Notes under the pieces: generated by a model
The model's input: only the letters and a program-made list of their open reading frames with translations
Database searches by the model: none
Told to the model about the DNA's origin: nothing
Source of the DNA: an uncultured Muribaculaceae bacterium
GTDB taxonomy: Bacteria > Bacteroidota > Bacteroidia > Bacteroidales > Muribaculaceae
Assembly: GCA_910585275.1 (NCBI GenBank)
Contig: CAJUCW010000004.1
Coordinates: 93,175-157,174 of the forward strand
DNA: 64,000 bases
Direction: 5' to 3'
In this document: piece by piece, positions 6,974-14,600 of the stretch
How positions within the stretch are numbered: the first letter of the stretch is position 1
How the letters are laid out: each line of letters opens with the position of its first letter
Translations under genes and position numbers: made by a program

Positions 6974-8338
6974 TTATTGTTCTGATTCAACTACAGGGGC
7001 AGAAAGGGTCACCTTCACTTTAGTGATGCGGTGGCGTTCCTGTTTCACCACCTGAAAACGGCAGGGACCGCGCTGCAAGGTCTCCTTCATCGTCGGGAAA
7101 TCTCCCTTTATTTCGAGGAGAAGGCCGGCAAGCGTTTCCGCCTCGCCTGTGTCGCCGAGTTCCTCTTCATCTATGTCGATGGCATGGCAGAAGTCACCGA
7201 GCGAAACCTTCGCATCGAAAATATAAGTGTTGGCATTTATTTTCTTATAGAAAGAGGTCTGCTCGTCATATTCATCGTCGATTTCGCCCACGATTTCCTC
7301 TATGATGTCTTCAAGTGTCACCATTCCCTGCGTGCCTCCGTATTCATCCACAACTATGGCGATGTGGATTTTCTTTTTCCGGAAATCTTCGAGCAGGTCG
7401 TCGATCATGCGCGATTCGGGCACGAAGTACGGCTCGCGCAGCAGCGTCTGCCAACGGAAAGAATCGCCCTGTTTGCCGATATAGGGTAGAAGGTCTTTCG
7501 AATAGAGGATGCCGCGTATGGTGTCTTGCGAAGTATCATAGACCGGAATGCGCGAGAATCCCGATTTAAGGATAACGTCCATCGCCTCGCTCCAGGTGTC
7601 ATGATATTCTATGGCAGTTATATCCACGCGTGAAATCATAATCTCGCTCACTTCTTTTTCGCCGAATGTAAGGATTCCTTCGAGCATTTCTTTGTCCTGG
7701 CCCTCCTTGATGTCTGAAATCTGAAGCGCTTTCTCCAGTTCATCGGTTGAAAGGTTTTCGTTTTTCTTGGTGACAATCTTATTTACGAGGGAGGTGGAAC
7801 GCACCATGAATTTTGCGAGGGGTGCGGTCAGCATGTAGAGTATGCCCAAAGGAGTTGCTGCCATCTTCACCCACTTCATGGTCCTGCCACGTGCCACCAG
7901 CTTCGGGAATATTTCACCGAAAAGCAGAAGCAGAAAGGTCAGCAACACGGTCTGAATGAGGAAGTCGAGCACCGCGCTGTTGAATTTGAGCACCTGGTTG
8001 AAAGCGAACGAAAGGAGCACAACCATCGTAATGTTGACGAGGTTGTTCGATATGAGGATTGTGGCGAGCAGGCGTTCGCTGTTGGCGAGCATGGAACATG
8101 CCTTCCGGCTTCCCGGGTCGTCGTCTTCGCTCAGTTCTTCGATGTCAGTGTGTGAAAGTCCGAAATATGCAATTTCGCTTCCTGATACAAAAGCCGAAAG
8201 AAGAAGGCAGCAAAATGCGATTGCAATAATAACTATCCACGACAGCCAGCTGGGGGGCGGCGTGAACTCTACGGCCTGTGAAAGTAATATCAGAAGTGAA
8301 ATGGCTGGCGAGGGAGATGGTAAAGGGTCTGTATCCAA
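6974..8338 (-). CDS. gldE: GldE-like CNNM/CBS/CorC_HlyC membrane protein
   Basis: About 454 residues. The order is: an N-terminal CNNM (DUF21) membrane region with several spans (about 30-220, including SGSEIAYFGLSHTD), paired CBS domains (about 235-360, with the family-typical VVDEYGGTQGMVTLEDIIEE), and a C-terminal CorC_HlyC domain (about 370-450). Proteins of this layout act in divalent-cation efflux; the Bacteroidetes member is named GldE from its link to gliding and type IX secretion. The only sensible start is TTG at 8338, supported by a strong promoter about 27 bases upstream. It heads an operon with the phosphopantetheinyl transferase. Confidence 0.86.
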   Translation of the reverse strand: MDTDPLPSPSPAISLLILLSQAVEFTPPPSWLSWIVIIAIAFCCLLLSAFVSGSEIAYFGLSHTDIEELSEDDDPGSRKACSMLANSERLLATILISNNLVNITMVVLLSFAFNQVLKFNSAVLDFLIQTVLLTFLLLLFGEIFPKLVARGRTMKWVKMAATPLGILYMLTAPLAKFMVRSTSLVNKIVTKKNENLSTDELEKALQISDIKEGQDKEMLEGILTFGEKEVSEIMISRVDITAIEYHDTWSEAMDVILKSGFSRIPVYDTSQDTIRGILYSKDLLPYIGKQGDSFRWQTLLREPYFVPESRMIDDLLEDFRKKKIHIAIVVDEYGGTQGMVTLEDIIEEIVGEIDDEYDEQTSFYKKINANTYIFDAKVSLGDFCHAIDIDEEELGDTGEAETLAGLLLEIKGDFPTMKETLQRGPCRFQVVKQERHRITKVKVTLSAPVVESEQ

Positions 8339-8364
8339 AATTATCAGGTGTTGGTTTACTGATG

Positions 8365-8396
8365 CAAAGTTAGTGAATTAGCGTGAGACCTGCAAA
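8365..8396 (-). promoter_or_regulatory. Promoter of gldE
   Basis: Minus-strand TAACTTTG (8365-8372) with TTTG exactly 20 bases upstream (8393-8396). It ends at the stop codon of the upstream helicase gene, giving gldE its own transcript. Confidence 0.75.
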
Positions 8397-11300
8397 TTAT
8401 TTTACCTCCACGACCTTGCCTGCGCGCACATACCATACAAATCCGGCTACATTTTTAATACCGGATGCCTCTTTAAAGGCCTTCATATAGTCGTTTACCT
8501 GCTTGATGTGGACTTTCCCTTCAGGGACGGCGCCGAATTTATAGTCGATAATCACGGCGCTTTTCCCGTCGGGCGAAACCATTATCCTGTCAGGGCGGAG
8601 ATTGCCTGACCGAGGGAAGAGTATGGCGCGTTCGTTGAGCACTTTCCACGACGGATGGAACCAACCCCTCACCGGTTCCCTTCCGACGGCTTCGGAAAGG
8701 AATGCCGTCCATTCGGCGGCACGGGCCGTGGTGACGAGCCCTCTCGTTTTCATCATTGTGACGGCCCTCGCGATATCGTCGGCGGTCTTCACCGACGACA
8801 TCACGGCATGAAGCAGGTTGCCTTCGGAGCGTGGGTCGGTGTCGGCGGCATCGGGCATAAGTGTCGCGCCCGATTCGTCGTCCCCTTCTACATACTGTAG
8901 AATCGCCGGACTGCTGTCAACCCCATATTCTTCGATTACCCTGCAATCTTGCAACGAGGCGGCATCGTCGGCAGCCGGCGCCACGTCGGGGATGGAGCCG
9001 AAGGTAACGACGTCGTGGGCGTCGTTCCATACGGCGCACCCTTCCGGAAGCATATAGCTTCTCTCCTCGGTGTCGGCCACATCGTCGAGCCTTGCATCGG
9101 CTTCGTTGCATATTGAATAGAGGTAGGACCCGAGTTTATGCGATTTCCTTTTCTCCGGCAATTCGGTAAAGACATAAAGCTCACTCACGGCACGTGTGAA
9201 CGCCACGTAAGCGGAGTTGAGGCTGTCCATCATGTAGAGGTCGAAATATTTTGTCCATACTTCCTCATGCTCCGTTTCTTTCAAGGAGGCGGTGGTGGTC
9301 ACCGGCACGTAGGGGGGAAGCCCGGCGAACGCAAGGCTGTCGGAAGGACGCACCCACTTCCATTCCGATTTCATGGGGGAGGGGAGGAGCGAAGAATTGG
9401 CAAACGGCAGGATGACGCATTTGAATTCCAAGCCCTTCGATTTATGGATAGTCATGACCTGAACGGCATTCGTGCCTTCGGGTGAGGAAATGGAACGCGT
9501 CACCCCTTTTGAATTCCACCAGGAGAGGAACGACGCTACGTCGGCCGCATAGCGGTCGCAATATTCCAGCACCATATCCTGGAGGGCGGCGATAAACACC
9601 GCCTGCGTGCGACGCATTTCCAATGGAACGAAATTTTCGGTCACTGCCTCCACAAGCGCGGGAAGCGCCACGGTCTGCATTTTCGAAAGCATGGCGTTGA
9701 TGGAATCTACCGGCGATTCTTCACTCAGGAATCCTTCTACCTGTTCGGCAGGGGTGAGGCCCGGGTTGCGGAGGGCATAGAAGCTGAAATTGCATTTTAT
9801 GTCGGCCCATACGGCTTTCGAGGGGTCGGAAGAATCGCGTTTTACATCGGTGCCAGACACCATCTTTTCCAACACACTTATAATGATGCCTACAGCCTCC
9901 GATGAGGAAACGAGAAGCGATTCTTCGCTGATGAATTCGATGCGTTTTTCCCCTTTTGGAAGTGCGGCATTGTATGCCACGAGGGAAGCTATCACCTCTT
10001 TCGCAAGCTGGTTGGTGCCAACGAGCAGTGCAATGTCACGCTGGGCGTATCCGCGCCCTATAAGGGATGCCACAAGCGGGCCTATCCTTTGGAGTGCGCT
10101 GCGCCTCAGATATTCCTCTTTAGTGAGTTTGTCGTCGCCGGGAGCCATGTCTTCATCGTCGGGCGCGGAAAGGAAGTTTACCTCCACATATCCACGCCTT
10201 TCGCGATGGCTTGAATATTGTGCGACGTTGCGGTAGAGGTCGGCGAAATCTATCGTGCCTTGCGATTCTTCAGCCAGCTCGGCTACGAGCGAATGGAAAA
10301 AGAAATTGTTGAATTCCACGACGGTGCGGTCGGAACGCCAGTTGGTGTTGTCGGCTTTCGACATCCCGGCATCCACGCGGTCTGGAAACTCTTTTGGAAC
10401 GCTCGTGGTGATGAGCGAAGGGTCGGCGTTGCGGAAACGATAGATGCTTTGTTTCGCATCGCCGATGATGAGATTGTCTTCCGCACGGCTTTCGCTCTCG
10501 CGGAGGAGGGGAAGGAGGTTGCCCCATTGCAGTCGCGACGTATCCTGGAATTCGTCGATTAGGTAATGGTTTATGGCCGTGCCCAGACGTTCGTAGATGA
10601 ATGGAGCATCGTCGTCGCCTATGATGCGGCGCAACATGGTGTTGGTTTCTCCGAGTTGGATTGTGTTGTTCGACTCCAGATATTCGTGCATCTTGCGTCG
10701 CGCTTCGCCAAGCATGCCGAGATAAGGGACGAGCGGGGCATATAGCGCCCAATGTTTCCATTCACGGCTTTCACGAAGCTCCAGCCAACGGGAATATGCT
10801 TGATACATCCGGAAGGCTGTATCGGTGAGTCGGGCGATTTCGCCGCAAGATTCACCTTTTTTCAGAATCGAGTCTTTGCCGTCAAGTTTGAGAGGGGTGA
10901 AAATGCCGCTTTTAGATGTCTGGTCGAAACGCAGTTGCCGCAGTTTGGCAAGGTGCCCGGCAAGATATCGGTGTCCTTGCAATTTTATGTCGAGTCCGTT
11001 CTCTATGAAAAGACGCCGCAGTTCTTCCGCAAGTTTGCGGGCTTCTTCGAGGGTCTCCATCAATGGCTTGACTACGTTTTCCTTTATTCCGAGATATGCG
11101 CTCCTGAGCGGGTCGGAACCGTCGGGAGTGTCGAAATATGAATCGAGTTTGTCGCGGATACCTTTGAAATCCTCGTTCTCAAGGCGGAGAAGCGATTTTT
11201 TAAGGCGTGTATATATGGAATCGTCGCGCTGGCTTTTTTGGAAAACATTCCACGAGGTCTTTCCGGCATCGGCTTGTTCCCGCATCAGTTCCGTCATCCA

Positions 11301-11852
11301 GAACGAAGCGTCGGAAGGGGATGATGAGTTGTTGATTTCATCGAGGGTGGCGTCAACGGCTGCTGCTGCAAGGAAATCGGTGTCGATTTCCACCTGGTAG
11401 GCATCGTTCAGGTTCGATTCGTAGGCGAAAGTGCGTAGAATGGTCTGGAAGAAAGAGTCGATGGTGGAAACCTTAAAATCGGAATATTCGTTGAGGAGGA
11501 CGGAAAGTGCGGTCCTGGCGGCTTTCCCTACGGTGACGGGGTCGGCGGCGAGGTCGGCGGCGAAATCTTTCAGATAGGCTATTTTATGCAGTTCGCTTTC
11601 CACAAGGGGCTCGGAGCCGTCGGCCCGCGCGATGTCGGCGAGTTTCTCCACGATGCGTTGTTTCATCTCGTTGGTGGCCTTGTTGGTGAAGGTGATGGCG
11701 AGAATCCTCGGCAAGCCGTCGGAAATTTCGCGCGACGTACGGAGCCGCCAAGGTCTGCCCGGCTCCTTGACTGCAATCAGAAACCAGATGAATTTTTTTG
11801 CAAGCGTATATGTCTTTCCCGAGCCTGCTGAAGCGCGCTGGAGTTGGAGCAT
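8397..11852 (-). CDS. AddA/RecB-like UvrD-family helicase-nuclease
   Basis: 1151 residues. Superfamily 1 helicase motifs appear in order: Walker A SAGSGKTYT (about 8-16), motif Ia AITFTNKAT (52-60), DEFQDT (434-439), GDAKQSIYRFR (464-474), then MTIHKSKGLEF and YVAFTRA in the second half. The C-terminus has a PD-(D/E)XK-type nuclease core with IIDYKFG around residue 1103. This is the AddA/RecB role in resecting double-strand breaks for recombination. The usual partner AddB is not adjacent. It starts three bases after the SUI1 gene stop. Confidence 0.88.
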   Translation of the reverse strand: MLQLQRASAGSGKTYTLAKKFIWFLIAVKEPGRPWRLRTSREISDGLPRILAITFTNKATNEMKQRIVEKLADIARADGSEPLVESELHKIAYLKDFAADLAADPVTVGKAARTALSVLLNEYSDFKVSTIDSFFQTILRTFAYESNLNDAYQVEIDTDFLAAAAVDATLDEINNSSSPSDASFWMTELMREQADAGKTSWNVFQKSQRDDSIYTRLKKSLLRLENEDFKGIRDKLDSYFDTPDGSDPLRSAYLGIKENVVKPLMETLEEARKLAEELRRLFIENGLDIKLQGHRYLAGHLAKLRQLRFDQTSKSGIFTPLKLDGKDSILKKGESCGEIARLTDTAFRMYQAYSRWLELRESREWKHWALYAPLVPYLGMLGEARRKMHEYLESNNTIQLGETNTMLRRIIGDDDAPFIYERLGTAINHYLIDEFQDTSRLQWGNLLPLLRESESRAEDNLIIGDAKQSIYRFRNADPSLITTSVPKEFPDRVDAGMSKADNTNWRSDRTVVEFNNFFFHSLVAELAEESQGTIDFADLYRNVAQYSSHRERRGYVEVNFLSAPDDEDMAPGDDKLTKEEYLRRSALQRIGPLVASLIGRGYAQRDIALLVGTNQLAKEVIASLVAYNAALPKGEKRIEFISEESLLVSSSEAVGIIISVLEKMVSGTDVKRDSSDPSKAVWADIKCNFSFYALRNPGLTPAEQVEGFLSEESPVDSINAMLSKMQTVALPALVEAVTENFVPLEMRRTQAVFIAALQDMVLEYCDRYAADVASFLSWWNSKGVTRSISSPEGTNAVQVMTIHKSKGLEFKCVILPFANSSLLPSPMKSEWKWVRPSDSLAFAGLPPYVPVTTTASLKETEHEEVWTKYFDLYMMDSLNSAYVAFTRAVSELYVFTELPEKRKSHKLGSYLYSICNEADARLDDVADTEERSYMLPEGCAVWNDAHDVVTFGSIPDVAPAADDAASLQDCRVIEEYGVDSSPAILQYVEGDDESGATLMPDAADTDPRSEGNLLHAVMSSVKTADDIARAVTMMKTRGLVTTARAAEWTAFLSEAVGREPVRGWFHPSWKVLNERAILFPRSGNLRPDRIMVSPDGKSAVIIDYKFGAVPEGKVHIKQVNDYMKAFKEASGIKNVAGFVWYVRAGKVVEVK

Positions 11853-11855
11853 GTG

Positions 11856-12200
11856 TCAGCCTTTTGTTTTATAGCCCAACGATTTGAGCAATGCAATCAC
11901 ATCGGCCTTGCGGTCGCCTTGAATCAATATTTCACCGCCACGTGCCGAACCGCCCGTACCGAGCTTCTGCTTCAATGTGCGGGCAAGCTTCTCAAGCATC
12001 TCGCCGGAGCCTTCAAACCCCTCGATGATGGTGGCGGTTTTCCCACCGCGACCTTTCTTTTCAATGAGTACATGCAGGGCGGTTTTCTGAATTCCTTCCG
12101 TTCCCGTTGGAGCGTCTTCCGGTTGGTCGGGGGTGTTGTCAACCGGTATGTCGCCCGAATTCCTGAGCGCGCTTAGAGCGTCTTTCCAGTCTAATGCCAT
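11856..12200 (-). CDS. SUI1/YciH-family translation factor
   Basis: 114 residues. The C-terminal ~75 residues form the SUI1/eIF1 fold, with KTATIIEGF, LARTLKQKLGTGGSA and the family-typical ILIQGDRKADVIALLKSLGY. The N-terminal ~40 residues are polar and low in complexity. Bacterial YciH proteins can influence start-codon selection in vitro, and their role in the cell is unclear. The gene ends three bases before the AddA-like start, so the two are coupled although functionally unrelated. Confidence 0.88.
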   Translation of the reverse strand: MALDWKDALSALRNSGDIPVDNTPDQPEDAPTGTEGIQKTALHVLIEKKGRGGKTATIIEGFEGSGEMLEKLARTLKQKLGTGGSARGGEILIQGDRKADVIALLKSLGYKTKG

Positions 12201-12236
12201 CTTTTAGAAGATTGAATGTTTGTTAGCAACCACTTG

Positions 12237-13382
12237 TCAGAAGAATACCATCAAGCGGGCTTGAAAGCCGTTGAGGGTCATGGGATCAGCTCCCGCGCGG
12301 TCCCAGGTGTGGGCGTAAAAATAGTTGAGACGCGCCGTAATATAAGGGTTGAAATAATAGTTGAAGGTCACCGATGCCACATTGCTTCTTCCTCCGAATA
12401 TTCCGGCCTTGTCATCGACGAGGGTGGAATAATTGTAGTTGAGCACGCATTCGAGAGTCTTTGACTTGGGGGCGGCCAGCTGTGCTGTCGATGAGACGTA
12501 GGAATAATCGCCGCCGCAAATCAATCCGCGCAGAGTGGCGTATCCGCTTTGCGATCGGAATGCATTAAGACCTTCCCGTCGGTTTATCTGCTGAAAGAAA
12601 TATTGCCCCTCGAATGCGAGGCGTTTATGGGCAACAACAAGTTCGGGCGTGAACTTAAACAGGTTCATCGCCTTGTCGATGGTTGTGCCTATGGCTGAAA
12701 CCTGTGCTACTTTCGTAGGGAAATTGGCCGACATCGTGAAGCCGTCGTGTATATCCACATTGTCTTCCACCCTCCTCTGGGGAGTGGCGAACCCTCCGCT
12801 TATCCCGACGTGCCATATCGGCGAGTCGTTTTTTACATGTCTATAAACGAGACGGGTGAGTAGCCCGTAGCCTTGCTGGTTGAACAGCGGGGCGTTTACC
12901 GCCTGTGTGAGCGCGCTGCTTTCCACATGTGCGCTTGCGGCGGCATAGAAACGTGGAGAATAATGCACGTACATGGCGCCCAGTTGGAGTCCCGGTGTGT
13001 AAAGGGCCGACGCCGTGGGTTGTTCATAAGTCACTTTCAGCGATGCTGACGTTGACTGAAGCCCATACTGATGGATGAAATTTCCTATTCTCAGCGAGTT
13101 GTGCTTGTCGAATCCGTATTCAATCCACATGTTGCGCAATCCGATTTTGGAATAGGCGAACGCCACGTCGATGTTAGAACTCCATTTCCCGTAGCTCATC
13201 TTGGCTCCGAGACGCACTTCCGGAATCGCCATCCCGTCGGGGAAGCTTTCCTTTTGAGGCGAGGCATAGAGTGCGCCGTCTATAAGAATCCTGCCGGAGG
13301 GGGCAACCTTGAATTCAGGTTGTTCTCCGGCAAGGATGGTTGACGGCAACAGTAGGAGAGATGCTGCCAATATTTTTTTCAT
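12237..13382 (-). CDS. Porin_O_P-like outer-membrane beta-barrel
   Basis: 381 residues from ATG 13382, where a signal peptide begins (MKKILAASLLLLPSTILAG). An ATG-less upstream extension is rejected. The mature protein alternates polar and hydrophobic residues throughout and ends in Phe (RLMVFF), as outer-membrane barrels do. It has the overall pattern of phosphate-selective porin O/P proteins of Bacteroidetes, whose true substrates are mostly unknown. It starts four bases after the thioredoxin-fold lipoprotein gene, so the two form an operon. Confidence 0.78.
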   Translation of the reverse strand: MKKILAASLLLLPSTILAGEQPEFKVAPSGRILIDGALYASPQKESFPDGMAIPEVRLGAKMSYGKWSSNIDVAFAYSKIGLRNMWIEYGFDKHNSLRIGNFIHQYGLQSTSASLKVTYEQPTASALYTPGLQLGAMYVHYSPRFYAAASAHVESSALTQAVNAPLFNQQGYGLLTRLVYRHVKNDSPIWHVGISGGFATPQRRVEDNVDIHDGFTMSANFPTKVAQVSAIGTTIDKAMNLFKFTPELVVAHKRLAFEGQYFFQQINRREGLNAFRSQSGYATLRGLICGGDYSYVSSTAQLAAPKSKTLECVLNYNYSTLVDDKAGIFGGRSNVASVTFNYYFNPYITARLNYFYAHTWDRAGADPMTLNGFQARLMVFF

Positions 13383-13386
13383 AAAA

Positions 13387-14487
13387 TCACATTGAAGACA
13401 AAAGACGACGCAATTCATCAACCGACACTGCCCTCGCGGCAAGTTCTCCCTGACGGTTGTAGATAAAGAAGACCGGGATGTCGGAAACGTTGTAGCTCCT
13501 GGCTGCTTTCGAATATTGTCCGTCCGGGTCGAAAACAGTCACCCACGGAAGATTGGCGGCGGCATCGCGCCATGAATACTGGTCGGGGTCGAGCGACACC
13601 TGATAGAATTCGGCGTTGCCACCCTGTGATGCATAAAGTTTGGAAAGTTCGATGTTGAGGGCGGGGGCGTCGGGATGTGTGAGAACCGTAAACATCACTA
13701 CGACCGGTTTCCCTTTTCCCACATAGTCTGAAAGTTTCCGGGTGGTGCCGTTTTCGTCGGGGAGCTCGATGTCGAGCACTTTGATTTCCTGTGCTTCGAT
13801 TTGCAAGTGTGTGCCACGCTCGGCGTTGCGCTGTTTGATGGCGCTTAGCGAAGTCTGTTCAAGAAGGGCGGTGCGTGGGTCGTCGGGGCGAAGTTCTTTG
13901 AATCCGGTGGCTACCGCCGCGAAATATTTGTAGTCTTTATCGGGGTTGAAAAGAGGTTTGTCGCCGATGGTTTTCGTAAGCACGTAATAACTTACGATTG
14001 AGCCTTGGGCGTCTTTGATATATTTTGAAAAAATATTTTTCTTGAAAGAGTCGAGCGAGTCGGGGGAAATGCCTGCTGGAAGCGCCATCACCTCCTTGTC
14101 GAAACGCTCCATGGCTTCGGCTTTGGGTGTGCCCGCGAGGGTGTATTGCAGACCGAAATCTTTTTCCGAGGTAGTGACGGTGACGGTCTCTACCGAATCG
14201 ATGGGAAAGTATATATAACGTCCGCCGAGGTCAAGACGGAAAATCTCGGGTGCGGCGGGTGCCGGTCGCGAAATGGTGAAAGAGCCTGAAGAGGAGGTTC
14301 TTGTAGAATCTATCGCAATCCATCGTCCGTGGAAATCCGATTTCTCGAGGAGCACCGGGGCATTGTCGGCACCTGCAATCTCTCCCTTGATTTTGAAATG
14401 TGGTTCGCCGCACGAGGCGAGCATCATGCAGGACGCTATTAGAGCCATCTGGCAAGACCCTGCGAGGTATGAAAAATTCAGTTTCAT
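13387..14487 (-). CDS. Thioredoxin-fold lipoprotein lacking the CXXC pair
   Basis: 366 residues from ATG 14487. A lipobox (MLASC, Cys26) makes it a probable lipoprotein. A DUF4369-like N-terminal beta domain is followed by a TlpA/AhpC-type thioredoxin fold in the last ~130 residues (KPVVVMFTVLTHPDAPALNIEL... IPVFFIYNRQGEL). Where TlpA relatives have WCGPC, this protein has LTHPDAP, so it cannot act as a disulfide reductase. A scaffold or binding role in the cell envelope is an inference. It is transcribed together with the porin. Confidence 0.8.
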   Translation of the reverse strand: MKLNFSYLAGSCQMALIASCMMLASCGEPHFKIKGEIAGADNAPVLLEKSDFHGRWIAIDSTRTSSSGSFTISRPAPAAPEIFRLDLGGRYIYFPIDSVETVTVTTSEKDFGLQYTLAGTPKAEAMERFDKEVMALPAGISPDSLDSFKKNIFSKYIKDAQGSIVSYYVLTKTIGDKPLFNPDKDYKYFAAVATGFKELRPDDPRTALLEQTSLSAIKQRNAERGTHLQIEAQEIKVLDIELPDENGTTRKLSDYVGKGKPVVVMFTVLTHPDAPALNIELSKLYASQGGNAEFYQVSLDPDQYSWRDAAANLPWVTVFDPDGQYSKAARSYNVSDIPVFFIYNRQGELAARAVSVDELRRLLSSM

Positions 14488-14528
14488 GTGTTCATTTACT
14501 GTTTTGGGGTGCAAATATAGTAAGAATC

Positions 14529-14560
14529 TGTGGTTTTTACAGAAAAAAATGTTAACTTTG
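14529..14560 (+). promoter_or_regulatory. Promoter of pnp
   Basis: TAACTTTG (14553-14560) fits the -7 consensus. A TGTG (14529-14532) lies 20 bases upstream as an imperfect -33. The predicted leader before the ATG at 14601 is about 35 bases. The region is shared with the divergent lipoprotein gene. Confidence 0.65.
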
Positions 14561-14600
14561 CGCAAATTTTACCCAGCGAAGAAAAACAATAAAGAATTTT

